NCBI GenBank assembly: GCA_037951105.1
Contig: JBAMJV010003099.1
Span: forward strand, 62,001 to 126,000
DNA: 64,000 nt
Direction of reading: 5' to 3'
From: Echinarachnius parma
Lineage: Eukaryota; Echinodermata; Echinoidea; Clypeasteroida; Echinarachniidae
Position 1 is the stretch's first letter. Each line of letters opens with the position of its first letter. Under the pieces are notes generated by a model that saw only the letters and a program-made list of their open reading frames with translations, was not told the DNA's origin and did no database searches. The position numbers and the translations under genes are program-made. Below are positions 10,373 to 21,639 of the stretch, piece after piece.

Positions 10373-11324
10373 CATTAAAGTATTGTTATTCCTTATGGTA
10401 AAATAGTACGAACAGTCAAGATTCTGGGTATAATTTTCTTTAGATGTTCATGTTCAGGAAATTATATGGGAATTGTAGCTAAGCTGTTAATGTTGTTGTA
10501 CCATTCACACACCATTGAATTATACCCATTAGTTTTGAATGAAAACGTTCAAGTTTAAGTTACTTAAATCCAGTATCACCAGTACTGTACTATCCCTTTA
10601 AGAGAATTGAATCGATCAAGGTATAATTATACAATAATATCATAAAGTTTCCTAGATACACGCTTGTCATCACATCGACATCTACAATGTATTCAACAGA
10701 AACATCAATACATTTATATAGATATTAACTATCATACAACGAATGTTTTCTACCATACCAAGCACAGTATATATTACATATTTAATTTATATTATAACAC
10801 GAATCTATATTATCATATTAATTGCCGAAGATTTTTTTTACGGAAAATATACTAAGGCATACTAAACGCATGGCAGTACATAATGTTACTCAAAGATCCA
10901 TACAAATAATACCACTGTCAAATATATATTCATATTACGATTATGAATACACAGTTCCCATGTTATTCAATTTCTGTTTAGATTTTGATAAATATTTTGC
11001 ACAATGTCTATTCTACATTCGATGTTGAACATATTAAACAAGTTAATTATTTACGAAACAATAGCTCTTGTATAGACATGCAGGGAAACAATCAATTCGT
11101 CATGATAACATTACCAATTAAAATTAAATCAACAATTATTACAACACATCAATACATACTGTATGTACTTGAAATAGTATAAGACAAAAGTGTTTACCCA
11201 AACTACAGATAAAGTATTTACATATCATACTCGAATATATTTGAATATAGGTCAAGCAAAGATAATTATATAATGATTATATTGGTCCCAAGCGCCACTC
11301 CGCGACGACATTAGTCCAGTTTGG
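10373..11324. repeat. Duplicated spacer, partner of 39300-40370
   Basis: Reverse-complement match to B's downstream flank (for example 'atgttgaacatattaaacaa' and 'gcgccactccgcgacg'). It includes an internal repeat end near 10580 (ACTATCCCTTTAAG). Short AT-rich open frames here have no protein-like composition. Confidence 0.65.
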
Positions 11325-11525
11325 ACCGTGGCGAATTTATGTTATCCCTGCCCGCTCTTGCCTGCTAGATGGCGACAAACCCCACCTATCCACTTTTATG
11401 AGACTGATCTACTTTACGTGATTCACCATGGCGAATTCATTTTATCTCTGACCGCTCTTGCCTGCTGTAGATGGCGACGAACCTCACATATCCACTTTTA
11501 CGAGAATGATCTACTTTAATTGAAT
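11325..11525. repeat. Minisatellite of ~105-bp unit, two copies
   Basis: Units carry GGCGAATTTATGTTATCCCTG, CTCTTGCCTGCTAGATGGCG and GAGACTGATCTACTT. Three units of the same repeat lie at 38903-39300 next to gene B, so copy number changed after duplication. Confidence 0.75.
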
Positions 11526-12237
11526 GAGCTGCCCACGTGGGGTGAATGATTTAACCTCCAAAGCACGATTGAGGGTGCATAGCCTGACCAAGGAGTACCT
11601 CCTTGTCCTGACCTTTCTTTTGAGCGAGCGCTAGTCGTTGGTTAATTGACAGGCCAGACTGGCCACAGCTAGAAACACGATTCGTGGATCGCGATTGAGC
11701 GGAGTCAACTCTAGCCGTGTGAATGGTCCGTAACTCCTATGATCGTACTTGATTGTAATCGAGATTAGCCAATCGTGTTTTTATAGTTGTACGTGTGAAA
11801 ACTGAATACTGGCCACTGGTCTTTCCTATAGGGAATGAATGTGTTTATTACACATGCTGCCCCCCCCCCCCCCCCCGAAGTTAGTTTGGAAAACGGCCAA
11901 ATTCGGGCAAATCCATGTCATATTTGGGGAAAATAATGTCAATTTCTGGTAGATCCATGTCATATTCGGGCAGTTTTCTGTTTTTTCCGGCAAACAAAAT
12001 TCGTATGCGGGCAAAGTCGTGTTAATTTGGACTAAACAATCATTGAGGACACGTTTTATTCGAGACGTTCTGTATTTTGTTGCTTGCCAGGTGAAAATGC
12101 GAAAATTGGATGCTGGCGGCAAAATATGAAAGGCCGTTGACGGTTGAGGGCATTCCAGACATTTGCAGGACAGTCCAAAACATAGTTGCGTTCACAATGT
12201 TTTCTTTCCGCTAGGGAATGTACAGAGTGTGTGTATA
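11526..12237. repeat. 3' flank of gene A, duplicated at gene B
   Basis: Matches 35909-36614 and 38804-38900 inverted. It contains a C tract (about 11861-11876) and copy 2 of the 'TTCGGGCAAAAT' array (11880-12060). At about 11640 the sequence runs without interruption across the point where B carries the 36615-38803 insertion. Any 3' UTR of gene A must lie here; no unambiguous polyadenylation signal was picked. Confidence 0.6.
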
Positions 12238-15200
12238 TCATTCTCGGTAAAACACGTTAGTGCCTGGCTGGTGGACCAGCTGATCAGGGCCAGATGGCAA
12301 GAGGTTGAGGGTGCATTGACGGGTGTGCGCATTCCAGGCGTATGCACGACAGTCAGTGGTGCCGATGCAGAGGTTGGTGCAGGATAGCTGGGACCTTTGG
12401 TTCTCGAAGGTCTGGATGGTTGGGCTGGCTTCAAAGTTCTTATCCCTGTAAAGAAGCTCGAAGCGAGACGATATCAAGGACGGTTTTCCTACAATATGCA
12501 ATGTAAGAAATATTGATTAACAACATAAAAATATGATAGTATTACGGGTCTTTTATAACATATGGTCAATATCATTTTTATGTACACACATGTTAAAGGG
12601 TACCACCACTAAAACAAAAAAATCTTAGAAATGAAAGGTAACATCTTTAGTAGTCCATTCCATCAACAAGTTCAGACAAATATGTTTCCAGAAAAAAAGA
12701 ATTATAATTGGAAAACGCGTGACCATACTACAACATGTGTATATAGGTATGCATGTACGAAGACTACCTTTGCCCAAAGCGAACGAATCGTCCGGGATTT
12801 TATTGTCTCCAAACCCATTCAGGACTGATTGATTTTGCTATAACGTGTATTCTCCAGAGCCCAAGTATAGTACCACAGCAAGTTGACTAGAAACATGAAA
12901 GTATCATTCAAAGTTTCATTCAGAAGTAATTTTCACTAAAGTAGGAAAGAATCTAATTTTAAAGGGGTAGTTCAGTTCTGGCATAGAGTGCGCTTCAATA
13001 AAAACATTTTGTGAGATAATGAAAAACTGAGCGTCAGATTTGAAAGAGCATGCAATTTTTTAAATCGGTTTAGAAACAACTACAATATCAATAAATATAT
13101 CCGATCCGATCAGAGTCCCAGGTTTATTCGATGATTTAAGAAAAACACAAAAAAATGCTTACACTTTTTCAAAATTTTAGAAAAAAGTTTTAAAATAGTT
13201 GTTGATGATCTTTCTGTATAATTCATATTTCAACAAAACATCACATGCACATTTGTATAAAATCATAAAAAATGTTTTAAACCAATGCGTTTTTAGAGAG
13301 CGCCCTCTTGTGCTTTAACAACTTTTTTTGAATGATAACAGGCTTTGTACTTAGTCGTTTGTAATTTGTTATCCCTTTCGAGCATGGTAGAGTTGTACAC
13401 TATTAGTTTGTAATGTTATGGTGGAGGTTTTGGTTAGTAAAATTCAGTTTGACCAAAACTGCACTATCCCTTTAAACTGTATTCATGGTCTTTGCGAAAC
13501 TCAGTAGTTGTTTACTGCCCATACGATAATTGTTTGCGATATCAAATGGCATTTTGTTTTTGTATTTTTGCTTTGAACATGTTTTCTTTATATTTGTTTG
13601 TCTAACCATTGCAACATGATTTAAGTCAATTTCCCAATCATGAGGGGAGTGGGGGGGGGGGGGGGGGGGGGGCTTACCGAATGAAAACCTCTTGAACTGC
13701 TGGCCACCGATGTGTGCATAGGCACAGCTAGATGAGATATTGACTCCGTAAACGACGCTGTAATACGGCCAAATCGTGTCCGACGGTGAGATCACATACG
13801 TGTTATACTGCGTACCATCAAAGGAGTATGTGCACATTCCGCCGCCACCTGAAGTTACAAATCGTGGATGGACAGTGATCGATGGGAGACTGCGGTTCGA
13901 GAAATGTCCGGTGAAAGTCAGATTTTCGTCGGCGCGGCACGGCATGATGAGGTTAAAGAAATGGGACAATTGAAAATTCCGTCCAGGGTTATTCGAGCGG
14001 AAGTAAGTAGTCTGTGCGGTGTACTGTTCCTCTGGTGGTATCATCACCATGGACGTTGCTTCCCTCATGATCTGCGCAACCTGGATTGGGAGGTCACTGG
14101 TGATTCGGAGCATGACGTCGGACTGGACGGTATGACTATGGGATCCTCCTTGGTTCAGACGAACAACAGTGCCGTTTATGAATACATTCGTGCTGTCTCT
14201 GCCAGCGACCACCATCACGAAATATCCGGGAGTCCCCACGAAGAAAGGCGCCAGATTGAACACCGTCCCCCATCGGTCGTAGGACACCAGCTGCTCAATG
14301 GCAAAGTCGCAGCTGCCAGACGCCGCCCCGTTGCCGTACGCGCATGACGAGCCGCTCACCACTGATACCGAGGCGTTGGCCACGATCCTCGATCCTGTAA
14401 ACTCGTTTGCCGCGGTGGTGATGACCGCTTGGTGCCACGCAGGTATTTCAATGTCGAGAACCTGGCCTCCAGGGTGAGTCGTCTCGTTGAAGTTGAAGTC
14501 CGCGTTCGGGGTCAGTCGGACCCGAGTTGGCGCGCCGGTTGACGAGATGACCACCTGACCAAGGCCCGGATTGGCTCGGACCACCGCGAAGTACTCTTGA
14601 CCTAAGTATGACGTTGGTATGACCGCTGTTCCGCCGTAATTCTGTTCCTGTTCAGGTTATCAAGGGGAAAACAATGCAAATACATGTATTCAACGAGAAA
14701 CGAAATCAGTATATAACATGGTAATACATATCCTCATCAAATTATCGATTCACTGGAACTTCGGAGCCTATTTGCATTGATATTCTAAGCAGTGGGATTT
14801 TCAAAGAAGATTGATTTATGGCTGATAAGTTTATTATAATGCAACCACTTATAACCTGCCAAGAACATATGGTTGGCAAATAAAGGACAAACAATTATCA
14901 ATTTGTAGCTCTAGGTTAATTTAAAATCAAAACAAAGTTTAAAAAGGCAATCAGAACTTCAGAAGCACGCCTGGTCACGGTCACGACTCAGCGACTGTCC
15001 TTGGCTAGGCTGGCCCGGCACCCGGTATGTGTGTTTACAACTTTACACTGCTTGCTTGCTTGCTTGCTTGCACGTGCGTATCGCGACGTGCCGGGGCCCG
15101 GGCCGGGCGGCGAATTTTTTTCCCAAACAGGTTTGCAAATCCTTGTGAATTAGCGAGTTGGTCAGAGACCACGCATACCCGAAATTTCCAACTTGTATAA

Positions 15201-16973
15201 ATTCGAACATTAAGTCGAGTGCCGTAAAATAGCAAATGCAGAAAACATTGAACCAAGGTAGGTTTTGAACCAGGGATCTCTAGCATATCAGTCAAGCTCT
15301 CTACCCACTGAGCTATCTCAAGTTCGCTTAGTTGGTATTGGTTTTTAGGGGTATATATACCCTAACATTAACCCTTACCCTAACCCTAATGTTAGTGGCT
15401 ATACAGTGTACCCAAGAATTATTTGGACACCTTGAACAAATAATTTTAATTTAAATGATGCTAGAACAAATGTTGAAGCAAATGTTTGGTAAAAAGCTGC
15501 CTAAAATTCATTGTATGTGTTTATTAGATGCTGCTTTGTTGAAATCAAGATAAAATATAAGACCATTTTGTAAAAAATTATCAAAATAGTTAGTTTCCTA
15601 TTTTTCAGGGTGTCCAAATAATTGTTGGTTACACTGTAGGTCAGATTTAGTGGCTATAGGTCAGATTTAGTGGCTACAGGTCAGATTTAGTGGCTATAGG
15701 TCAGATTTGGTGGCTATAAGTCTATTTATAACTCGAATTAAATACACGCGCTTTGGTCCCATTCAAGTCGCCCGATTCCAATTAAACGGGGCATATCTTA
15801 TGCGTTTGTGCCATAGCAAACCTGTTTGGGAAAAAAATTTCATGTAGAGACTTGCAGCTCAGCACATGTTCCAAAGTTTAGTAAACAAAACAGCACGATC
15901 GCAACATTGAATTTCGGCCACTTGATTTTCCGTCCAACTATGAGCGGCCCGGGGGGCCCGGGTGCATCCGCTCCTCAAAGTCGAGTTTTCGCCGATTGGT
16001 GAACGATTTTATAAGCTTTTTGGTTTGATATTTTACGTAATAACAATGTTGATCTCGAGCAGCTGCTGATCTCGAGCGACAATTCCGAGAACAGAAGCCC
16101 CGAGATCAAGATCAAGACCAACACCTTCGAGATCAAGAACAAGATCGAGATTACTGATGCCGATCTCGAGACTGGTCTCGAGATCAAGATCGATCTCGAG
16201 ATACCCAACACCTGCTGCTGTCTACGTGACTATAACATAGCTGCAACAATAGACACGATTATCTCGGACAACGGACACCCTCTACAAGCATTCCTCCATT
16301 ACAGTTTCGGACCCTCAGCCAAGACGTGCCTAATCAGAACCATAAAAAACGGGTTTCTAGTAATTTACCAACCTCGCCATTAGCCCCGAACACGACCATA
16401 CTGATGTCATGACCCGGTGGTGACACGATTCTAAACGTCCCGTGTTGATGAACGCCTGTCGCTCGGATAATTTGTTCCTTTCCCGCTATGTTCTTTTTAA
16501 GTGAGCCGGGTACTGCCGGGACTACATAGCTCTCCTCCCATGACTGAGCGGGACGGGTTATGTTGAAAGTCGTGTTCACTTGGGACTGAATTAAAAACCT
16601 AAATGTCCCCAATTTTGTGGTCAAGGCACCATTCGGGAATAGGCCGAAGACAAATTCTCTGCCGTAGGGAGACGATTGACGGTCGGTGCCATAGCGATCT
16701 GAAGTAAGTACAGGGGAAAGAAAAATAAACTTGACTTCTCACGAAATTCTCACTTACATCTCTATCATAATTTATGGCATACATTATATAACATATACTC
16801 TGTTCTTAGATTCCACGCTTGATTAGTTAGTAGTTTATCCAGGCATCTTCGCAAGAGTGGGGCATTTTGTTTAAAATTAAATTGAACGTTACTAATTTCT
16901 AATCTGGAGATCAATAATGTGTGTACCGATGTTTTTCTACTCCTTCATCTTCTTCTTGTGGTGGGGATGATGG

Positions 16974-17031
<58 letters not shown>

Positions 17032-17327
17032 CAAGATTTGTTATGATCATTATCATTATCATTGTCCTGATAATATCATTATTACTACCATCATCATCAT
17101 AATCTCCATCATCATAATTTCCATCATCATCTTCATTATAAGTACCAATATTAGATTATGATGATTATCGTCATAACCATCATAATCTCCATCATCATCA
17201 TCATCATTATAAGTACCAATATTAGGAGAGTAAGTATCATACCTTCACACATGCTCCCTTGTACCAGCATAGATCCATGCATCCGTAGAACAAGAAGGTC
17301 CAGAATCAGATGAACAAGCACTGCCAT
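12238..17327 (-). CDS. Gene A: IgGFc-binding-like/PAN secreted protein (intact)
   Basis: Four exons on the minus strand: 17327-17243, 16698-16373, 14647-13678 and 12488-12238, all with GT-AG borders and phases 1, 0, 1. They sum to 1632 nt (about 543 aa). Exon 1 encodes a signal peptide (MAVLVHLILDLLVL...GSMCE). Exons 2-3 encode the IgGFc-binding N-terminal-type domain, with SSPYGREFVFGLFPNG, GGTAVIP, NPGLGQVVISSTGAP, FTGSRIVANASVSVVSG, MVMIPPEEQYTAQTT and YYSVVYGV. Exon 4 is a PAN/apple-like module with ordered cysteines (SCTNLCIGTTDCRAYAWNAH, then QCTLNLLP), ending NVFYRE. Exon 2 is two codons shorter and clearly more diverged than in D, B and C, while exons 3-4 stay close. It is likely a secreted recognition or mucus-type protein; its ligand is unknown. 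Introns carry several transposons and a G tract right behind the exon 3 donor. Confidence 0.88.
12489..13677 (-). other. Intron 3 of gene A
   Basis: 1189-base intron. It contains the MITE at 12959-13475 and a G tract (about 13649-13672) only about five bases beyond the exon 3 donor. It does not resemble intron 3 of B and C, which resemble each other well. Confidence 0.7.
12959..13475. mobile_element. MITE, TTAAAGGGGTAGT family, copy 2
   Basis: Ends TTAAAGGGGTAGTTCAGT and ACTGCACTATCCCTTTAA are inverted and bounded by TTAA. The interior is shared with 9500-9978. No coding capacity. Confidence 0.7.
14648..15110 (-). other. Intron 2 of gene A, acceptor-proximal part
   Basis: AT-rich sequence, then a GC-rich patch and a short (TGCT/TTGC) run at 15050-15071. 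No gene. Confidence 0.5.
15245..15318 (-). repeat. tRNA-like remnant (SINE head or tRNA pseudogene)
   Basis: The minus strand reads TAGCTCAGTGGGTAGAG (A-box-like, D-arm) and, about 45 bases on, GGTTCAAAACC (B-box-like). The T-stem does not close (CCTGG against CCTACC), so it is not called as a working tRNA. Confidence 0.5.
15369..15390. repeat. Short interstitial telomere-like repeat
   Basis: A few imperfect CCCTAA/CCCTTA units inside an intron; too short to indicate a chromosome end. Confidence 0.55.
15404..15636. mobile_element. Tc1/mariner-type MITE with TA target duplication
   Basis: The outer ~30 bases are inverted repeats (left CAGTGTACCCAAGAATTATT, right AATAATTGTTGGTTACACTG). TA stands on each side (15402-15403, 15637-15638). 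233 bases, non-coding. It sits in the 20-bp tandem array, whose intact junctions (GGCTATAGG) show the pre-insertion site. Confidence 0.8.
15639..15718. repeat. 20-bp tandem repeat, four units
   Basis: Unit GGTCAGATTTAGTGGCTATA repeated four times with single-base differences. A partial unit (TTAGTGGCTATA) lies left of the MITE at 15392-15403. Confidence 0.85.
15841..16372 (-). other. Intron 2 of gene A, donor-proximal part with GATCTCGAG-rich block
   Basis: From 16050 to 16205, GATCTCGAG and GAGATCAAGATC words recur about ten times in both orientations with irregular spacing, like a degenerate palindromic minisatellite. The rest is ordinary intron. Confidence 0.65.
16699..17242 (-). other. 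Intron 1 of gene A with GAT microsatellite
   Basis: Contains about 20 GAT/ATG units (16965-17030) and further ATC-rich sequence to 17210. Methionine-rich translations come from this microsatellite and are not genes. Confidence 0.8.
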
Positions 17328-17539
17328 TTTGTATTCAGGCTTAAATCCTGTTGAGTACAGACAATCAAGAATTAACTTAAATGTTATGTTAATGTGAACA
17401 TTCGTAAGGACGTTGAAGGCATTGTTCGTAAAGCTATACACGAGTTTGACAATTTTAAAGGAGAGTCAAACGCTGACAGTTTCGCCAACTTACTGATAAG
17501 TGTTTCCGTCACTTCTAGTCGTATATTTCCTCTTGTGTA

Positions 17540-17790
17540 CCACTAATAATGGAAATAATCCGTTTTTAAAACCACTATTATCTGTTGTGAACATTTTTAA
17601 ACTGTACCATTTTACACTAACGAAAATGGGTTACGTTACCACGTTACAACAGCGGTTACCTAACCCGTTTTTGTTAGTGCACGCTGAAATGCTCTCAGAT
17701 GACGTTTTATGCCATACCATTGGCAAACATGGCAGCCTCCAGTGATTAGTCTGAACAGTTGATAGTGGTTAAAGGCAATTCAGACCGGTA
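17540..17790. mobile_element. Possible MITE related to 4190-4495
   Basis: Starts with CACTAATAATGGAAATAATC, as at 4190, and shares GTGCACGCTGAAATG-like and ATGACGTTTTATGCC-like interior words and a terminal 'agtggttaaaggcaatt'. The ends are more diverged than at 4190-4495. Confidence 0.4.
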
Positions 17791-17794
17791 TATC

Positions 17795-18392
17795 AGATGC
17801 GCAAATCCATATTGCGCACTTTTACGCACGGAACGTAATCCCCCTTTGCTCAGTTATAAGTAGCGATCGCACACTGTCCCAGTTCACGAACGACCGAGTC
17901 GAAAATGCATCGAAAATAGTCGCGTTCGGAATGTATGTTATACCATGGACTCCTTGTACTAGTCGAATGGAGATCCATCAGAGACTTTTACGAGCAAAAG
18001 TATTACGCAACACGCTCAACCAAGCCCGACATCACAGTGCCGCTGCGATCTTATCAGCGCTGTATTGCCTCGGGTAATAGCTCGAGCGGTACGTCCGACT
18101 AGTACCCTCCTTGGTTATACACATTATAGGATAAATCACCGCTGCGCTGCATGCATGAATGCATGCATAGCGTATATACTGCATTGCACTGCTTATCGCT
18201 CGGTACATACTACTATAGCTAGCTCTGAATGTATGTTATGCTGCATGAAATTACATAATGAAGGTCCGTGTTCAGATATCCCGAAACATCGCTCTAGATC
18301 GATCCAACACACATCGTGAGTTTCCCTCGGGAGATTACGGCGAGTTGGATTTCACTGACTACCCATTTTAACCCACGCATATTTGCCTTTAA
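17795..18392 (+). repeat. Dispersed repeat R2, copy 1
   Basis: Direct match to 45940-46340: CTCAGTTATAAGTAGCGATCG, AATAGTCGCGTTCGGAATGT, ACTAGTCGAATGGAGATCC and TCGATCCAACACA in the same order, with a ~100-base extra segment here (about 18040-18215). 28440-28500 resembles its start. No coding frame conserved between copies was found. Confidence 0.65.
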
Positions 18393-18712
18393 ACAACAAA
18401 TAATTGATTCCATTATAAGTGATACCCAAGTGGAAATAGACTGGAATTCGCAGGAATTTTGCAGTTATCACTTACAGCAAGCAAGCATTCCAGCGTTTCG
18501 TTACCCTTTAAAGGAACTACAGCGTCTATATGGCCTAATTCTCACAATTCGGCTCTCTATATGTAATTTTTCCCGAAGAAAAAGAATTTGGCAGTCATTT
18601 CTCATGAAATCAATCGATTTTTGGGTAATTAGTAAATATCTAATTGTCCTGGGAACCCCCCCTTTTAAATCGCCAAAATGTGACGTCATCTAAAGAACGG
18701 ACTAATGAACTA
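18393..18712. other. Unassigned stretch
   Basis: It includes another 'tccattataagtgatacccaag' word resembling 4185 and 54955, but no full element or gene. Confidence 0.4.
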
Positions 18713-19710
18713 AATACGTGCCTTCGCAGTTGTTGCGATTGCAAGATCACGTGACAAAATTCTAGTACAGCCGGATCGCCAAACGACGTAGCAGCCGCCG
18801 CTTTGTGTATAATGTCAATGGACCCATTACTTCCTGGCATGACACCCGAAACTAAATGAAGATATTTATTCATGAATATCAACTCTATAACACTGTCATT
18901 GCCTAACATATATCGAGAACAATATACATTTTCAGATAATTCAAGGAATACGATCGTTTGTTTAAAATTCAAGGATACAACTCGATTTTAATTGACAAAA
19001 ATGACTCTCCTTTCTTCCTGCCGCGCCGTACATTGCACTCAAACATATGCAATTGGGCCCAATGGTTTCGTGTTTCGTATTTTAACTGCAGAACGAAATC
19101 AAGAACCCGATCAAACCCAAATCTAACTACTTAGTATTCATTTCTGACAAACTTGATATGATTTCCCCTTTAGAGTATATCAATATCTAAAATACATTTC
19201 AATGCTTTTCCATACAAAGACAATTCTTACCCTTCATTTGAGACTGTGTTTGTTGCAGTGTTTGTTGCAGTTTCCCGAGCGAAACATAGCACGGCCCGGG
19301 TGCCGGTGCGGCCCGGGTACAGTACGCACAATGCAGACAGTGCTTGAACTGCATGCAGCTTGATTGCATGCAATGCAGTGCGCCGCCAGCCGTGTGATTA
19401 TAAGTGGCATTCGAGTTTCGAAATATGTTAATTAAAATTCAGTTTGTTGCATTACAATGTGACAGAAATGATCGAATTTGTTGGAAATGTTAGACAGATG
19501 TTGTTCTCTTTGCATAATTAGCACTGAAAGTGTCATGAAATTAATATTCATGAATAAATATCTTCATTTAGTTTCGGGTGTCATGCCAGGAAGTAATGGG
19601 TCCATTGACATTATACACAAAGCGGTGGCTGCTACGTCGTTTGGCGATCCGGCTGTACTAGAATTTTGTCACGTGATCTTGCAATCGCAACAACTGCGAA
19701 GGCACGTATT
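18713..19710. mobile_element. Large inverted repeat (~180-bp arms, ~640-bp spacer)
   Basis: The left arm (18713-18895) and right arm (19525-19710) are inverted copies, sharing CACGTGCCTTCGCAGTTG-type ends, CGGATCGCCAAACGACGTAG and ATGACACCCGAAACTAAATG. Both arms can be translated identically, but only because they are copies. The GC-rich spacer has GCCCGGG words. A foldback transposon is the simplest reading. Confidence 0.6.
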
Positions 19711-20960
19711 CTGTAGATGACGCGTCATGACGTAAGCCAATGAATTGTCAATCACATGTCAATCACGCTGCCGATTCCTGACCCTAAATGTGGGTGGGGC
19801 GTAAACTGGCTGCTAAGTGAGATTTGGCATCAGAAAACTAGTCTTAAATCACTACTGTGTTTATTTTCATGGATTTGTTTACGGCAGACCTATGTTTCAA
19901 GTCATCAACTATGGAATAAGTGTCAAAGTACGTTGTATTATTTAGGTCCTTTAATTAGCATAAGGCTAGTCTGTGCGCACAACATAACAGCGGACCAGTG
20001 TGTATTTCACACCGCGTGCAAGGCGTTCGCAAGTTTACACATGGCACCGAGCAACTGATTTACCAATCCGAACAACCTTTAAACAGGGAGGAATTGTTGT
20101 TCGTCTATCTAACATTTAGTGGAAAGAAATAACACTAAGCGTAAAACGACGTTTTGATATATTAGTACACAGAATAAAAACTCATCGCTATTAAATCTTA
20201 TTATATCCCTCATAAGATCGTTTTACCATTGTATTTGACAAATGATAGTTTTGGACAACACGCGCAATCCCCGCGCAATCACGTGACCGGGCTTGATGGC
20301 AAAAACTAACACTAAAAGTTCGTTACGCGTTCGTCCCATAGATCATGTGTTTTAGCAAATGCACACGCGATCAAATTTGTGCAGTACTCTATGGCGCACA
20401 CGTTCTAGTCACGTGATTGACATTGCTGGTAAAAACTAACACCCTAGGAAGAAGAACGCCAAGACAGCCAATAAGCACATCCGTGGGAGCGCTAGCACGC
20501 ATTCATCGCGAGTGGTGCGCACTCAGTTTTGCGTCTTTGTGATTGTATGCGCAAAATAACAATGACTTTAAGCGTATTAGATGCGCCGTGGTTCTGGAGG
20601 CTCATACTGACTTCATTAATGTCGATTGATTTTTATATCAAAATTTACAAGCGATTTTATGAAATATTAAAGAGATTTTCACTTATTTTGCTATAGCTGA
20701 ACACAATCACTGATATTGATGAGTGATATAAAACAACTAACGAATGTGCTTGATTGTGATAGGCAATATATTACAAGAAGCCCATTCGTTAGTTGTATAA
20801 TATCGGCATATTGAAGAGGAAACTGTAGAAACAAAAACGTTCTCATACTTCTTCTAGCAAGAGGAGAGCAGCACGGTCCGAAATAATCCATGGAGTACCA
20901 ACGTGTGACATCACATCCTTTCATTACCACGATCAGTCACTGTGGTTCCAAGCAATGCCA
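19711..20960. other. Intergenic stretch without recognised content
   Basis: No repeat partner, terminal repeats or credible exon found. CACGTGA words recur around 20280-20420. Open frames are short and of ordinary composition. Confidence 0.4.
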
Positions 20961-21425
20961 GGCAAGCCATATGTTGTGTGACCTAGCGGGGTTGCTAAAG
21001 GCTCGGTCACATATCACCGGATATCGTTAACGGACGCCCGACGGATCCGATAGACACTTTTCTGAATCAAATTATCCGGAGTTGAAATTCGTTTTCATTG
21101 CTTCATGCACAAAACACTACGCCGGATATAGCAACTTACATCACCTGACAGGATATGATAAGAAACGCATACGAACGAAGACGAACGGATTGAAAATGTT
21201 TTTCACCGTCGGGCATCTGTTTACGCTATCCGGTGAAATGAGACTGGACATTTATTTCCAGACCATGCAGTGGTTCTATACAATTTCGGGCAAGCCATAC
21301 ATTGTGTGACCGAGTGGTTGCTAGGAAGGCAATCGCCTGGCTCTGCCTTTTAACCAGACTGACCATCAGCGGTGTACGTGGCCTACTGGTCACACTGTGG
21401 ACTTTATCACTTGTAATCATGTTTG
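20961..21425. repeat. Foldback-like repeat with GTGTGACC ends
   Basis: 'ggcaagccatatgttgtgtgacc' at 20960 and 'ggcaagccatacattgtgtgacc' at 21290 are direct copies that flank inverted ATCCGG/CCGGAT-rich words. A relative is seen at 3190-3240. Confidence 0.4.
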
Positions 21426-21639
21426 AATCCTCTCTTATGACACTTCTTTTCGTTTGCCATAATACATGGTGAGTAGCGGTTCATTTAGCAGTCAGGCCCT
21501 CTCTCACTTTTCCACTATTCTTGAAAATAGCGGGAAAACGCTATTCCTGAACCCCTTCCTATTATGAATCATGACGTCATACTTAGCTATGCGTGTTGTG
21601 TAAATGGGAGAATTCACACAATTGATTTTATGTAATTAA

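Larger units (their letters stand above)
15112..15840. mobile_element. Foldback-like composite element in intron 2 of gene A
   Basis: The word TTTTTTTCCCAAACAGGTTTGC near 15116 returns inverted near 15813-15835. Between them lie a tRNA-like stretch, telomere-like CCCTAA words, a mariner-type MITE and a 20-bp tandem array. GC-rich GCCCGGG patches flank both ends. Treating this as one element is inference. Confidence 0.45.

Noticed and set aside
13868-14347. Long open frame antisense to exon 3 of gene A (also at 33830-34237 and 59893-60372)
   Set aside because: Shadow of a strongly conserved sense exon; the sense frame has domain motifs and correct splice sites.
15245-15318. Functional tRNA gene
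   Set aside because: A- and B-box words are present, but the T-stem does not pair and no clean acceptor stem forms.
15369-15390. Chromosome end
   Set aside because: Only a few imperfect telomere-like units, embedded in an intron.
16919-17161. Open frame rich in methionine
   Set aside because: It is the GAT microsatellite read in one frame, inside intron 1 of gene A.
18640-19720. Pair of similar small proteins encoded on opposite strands
   Set aside because: The similarity is that of the two DNA arms; the reading stops at the arm ends.
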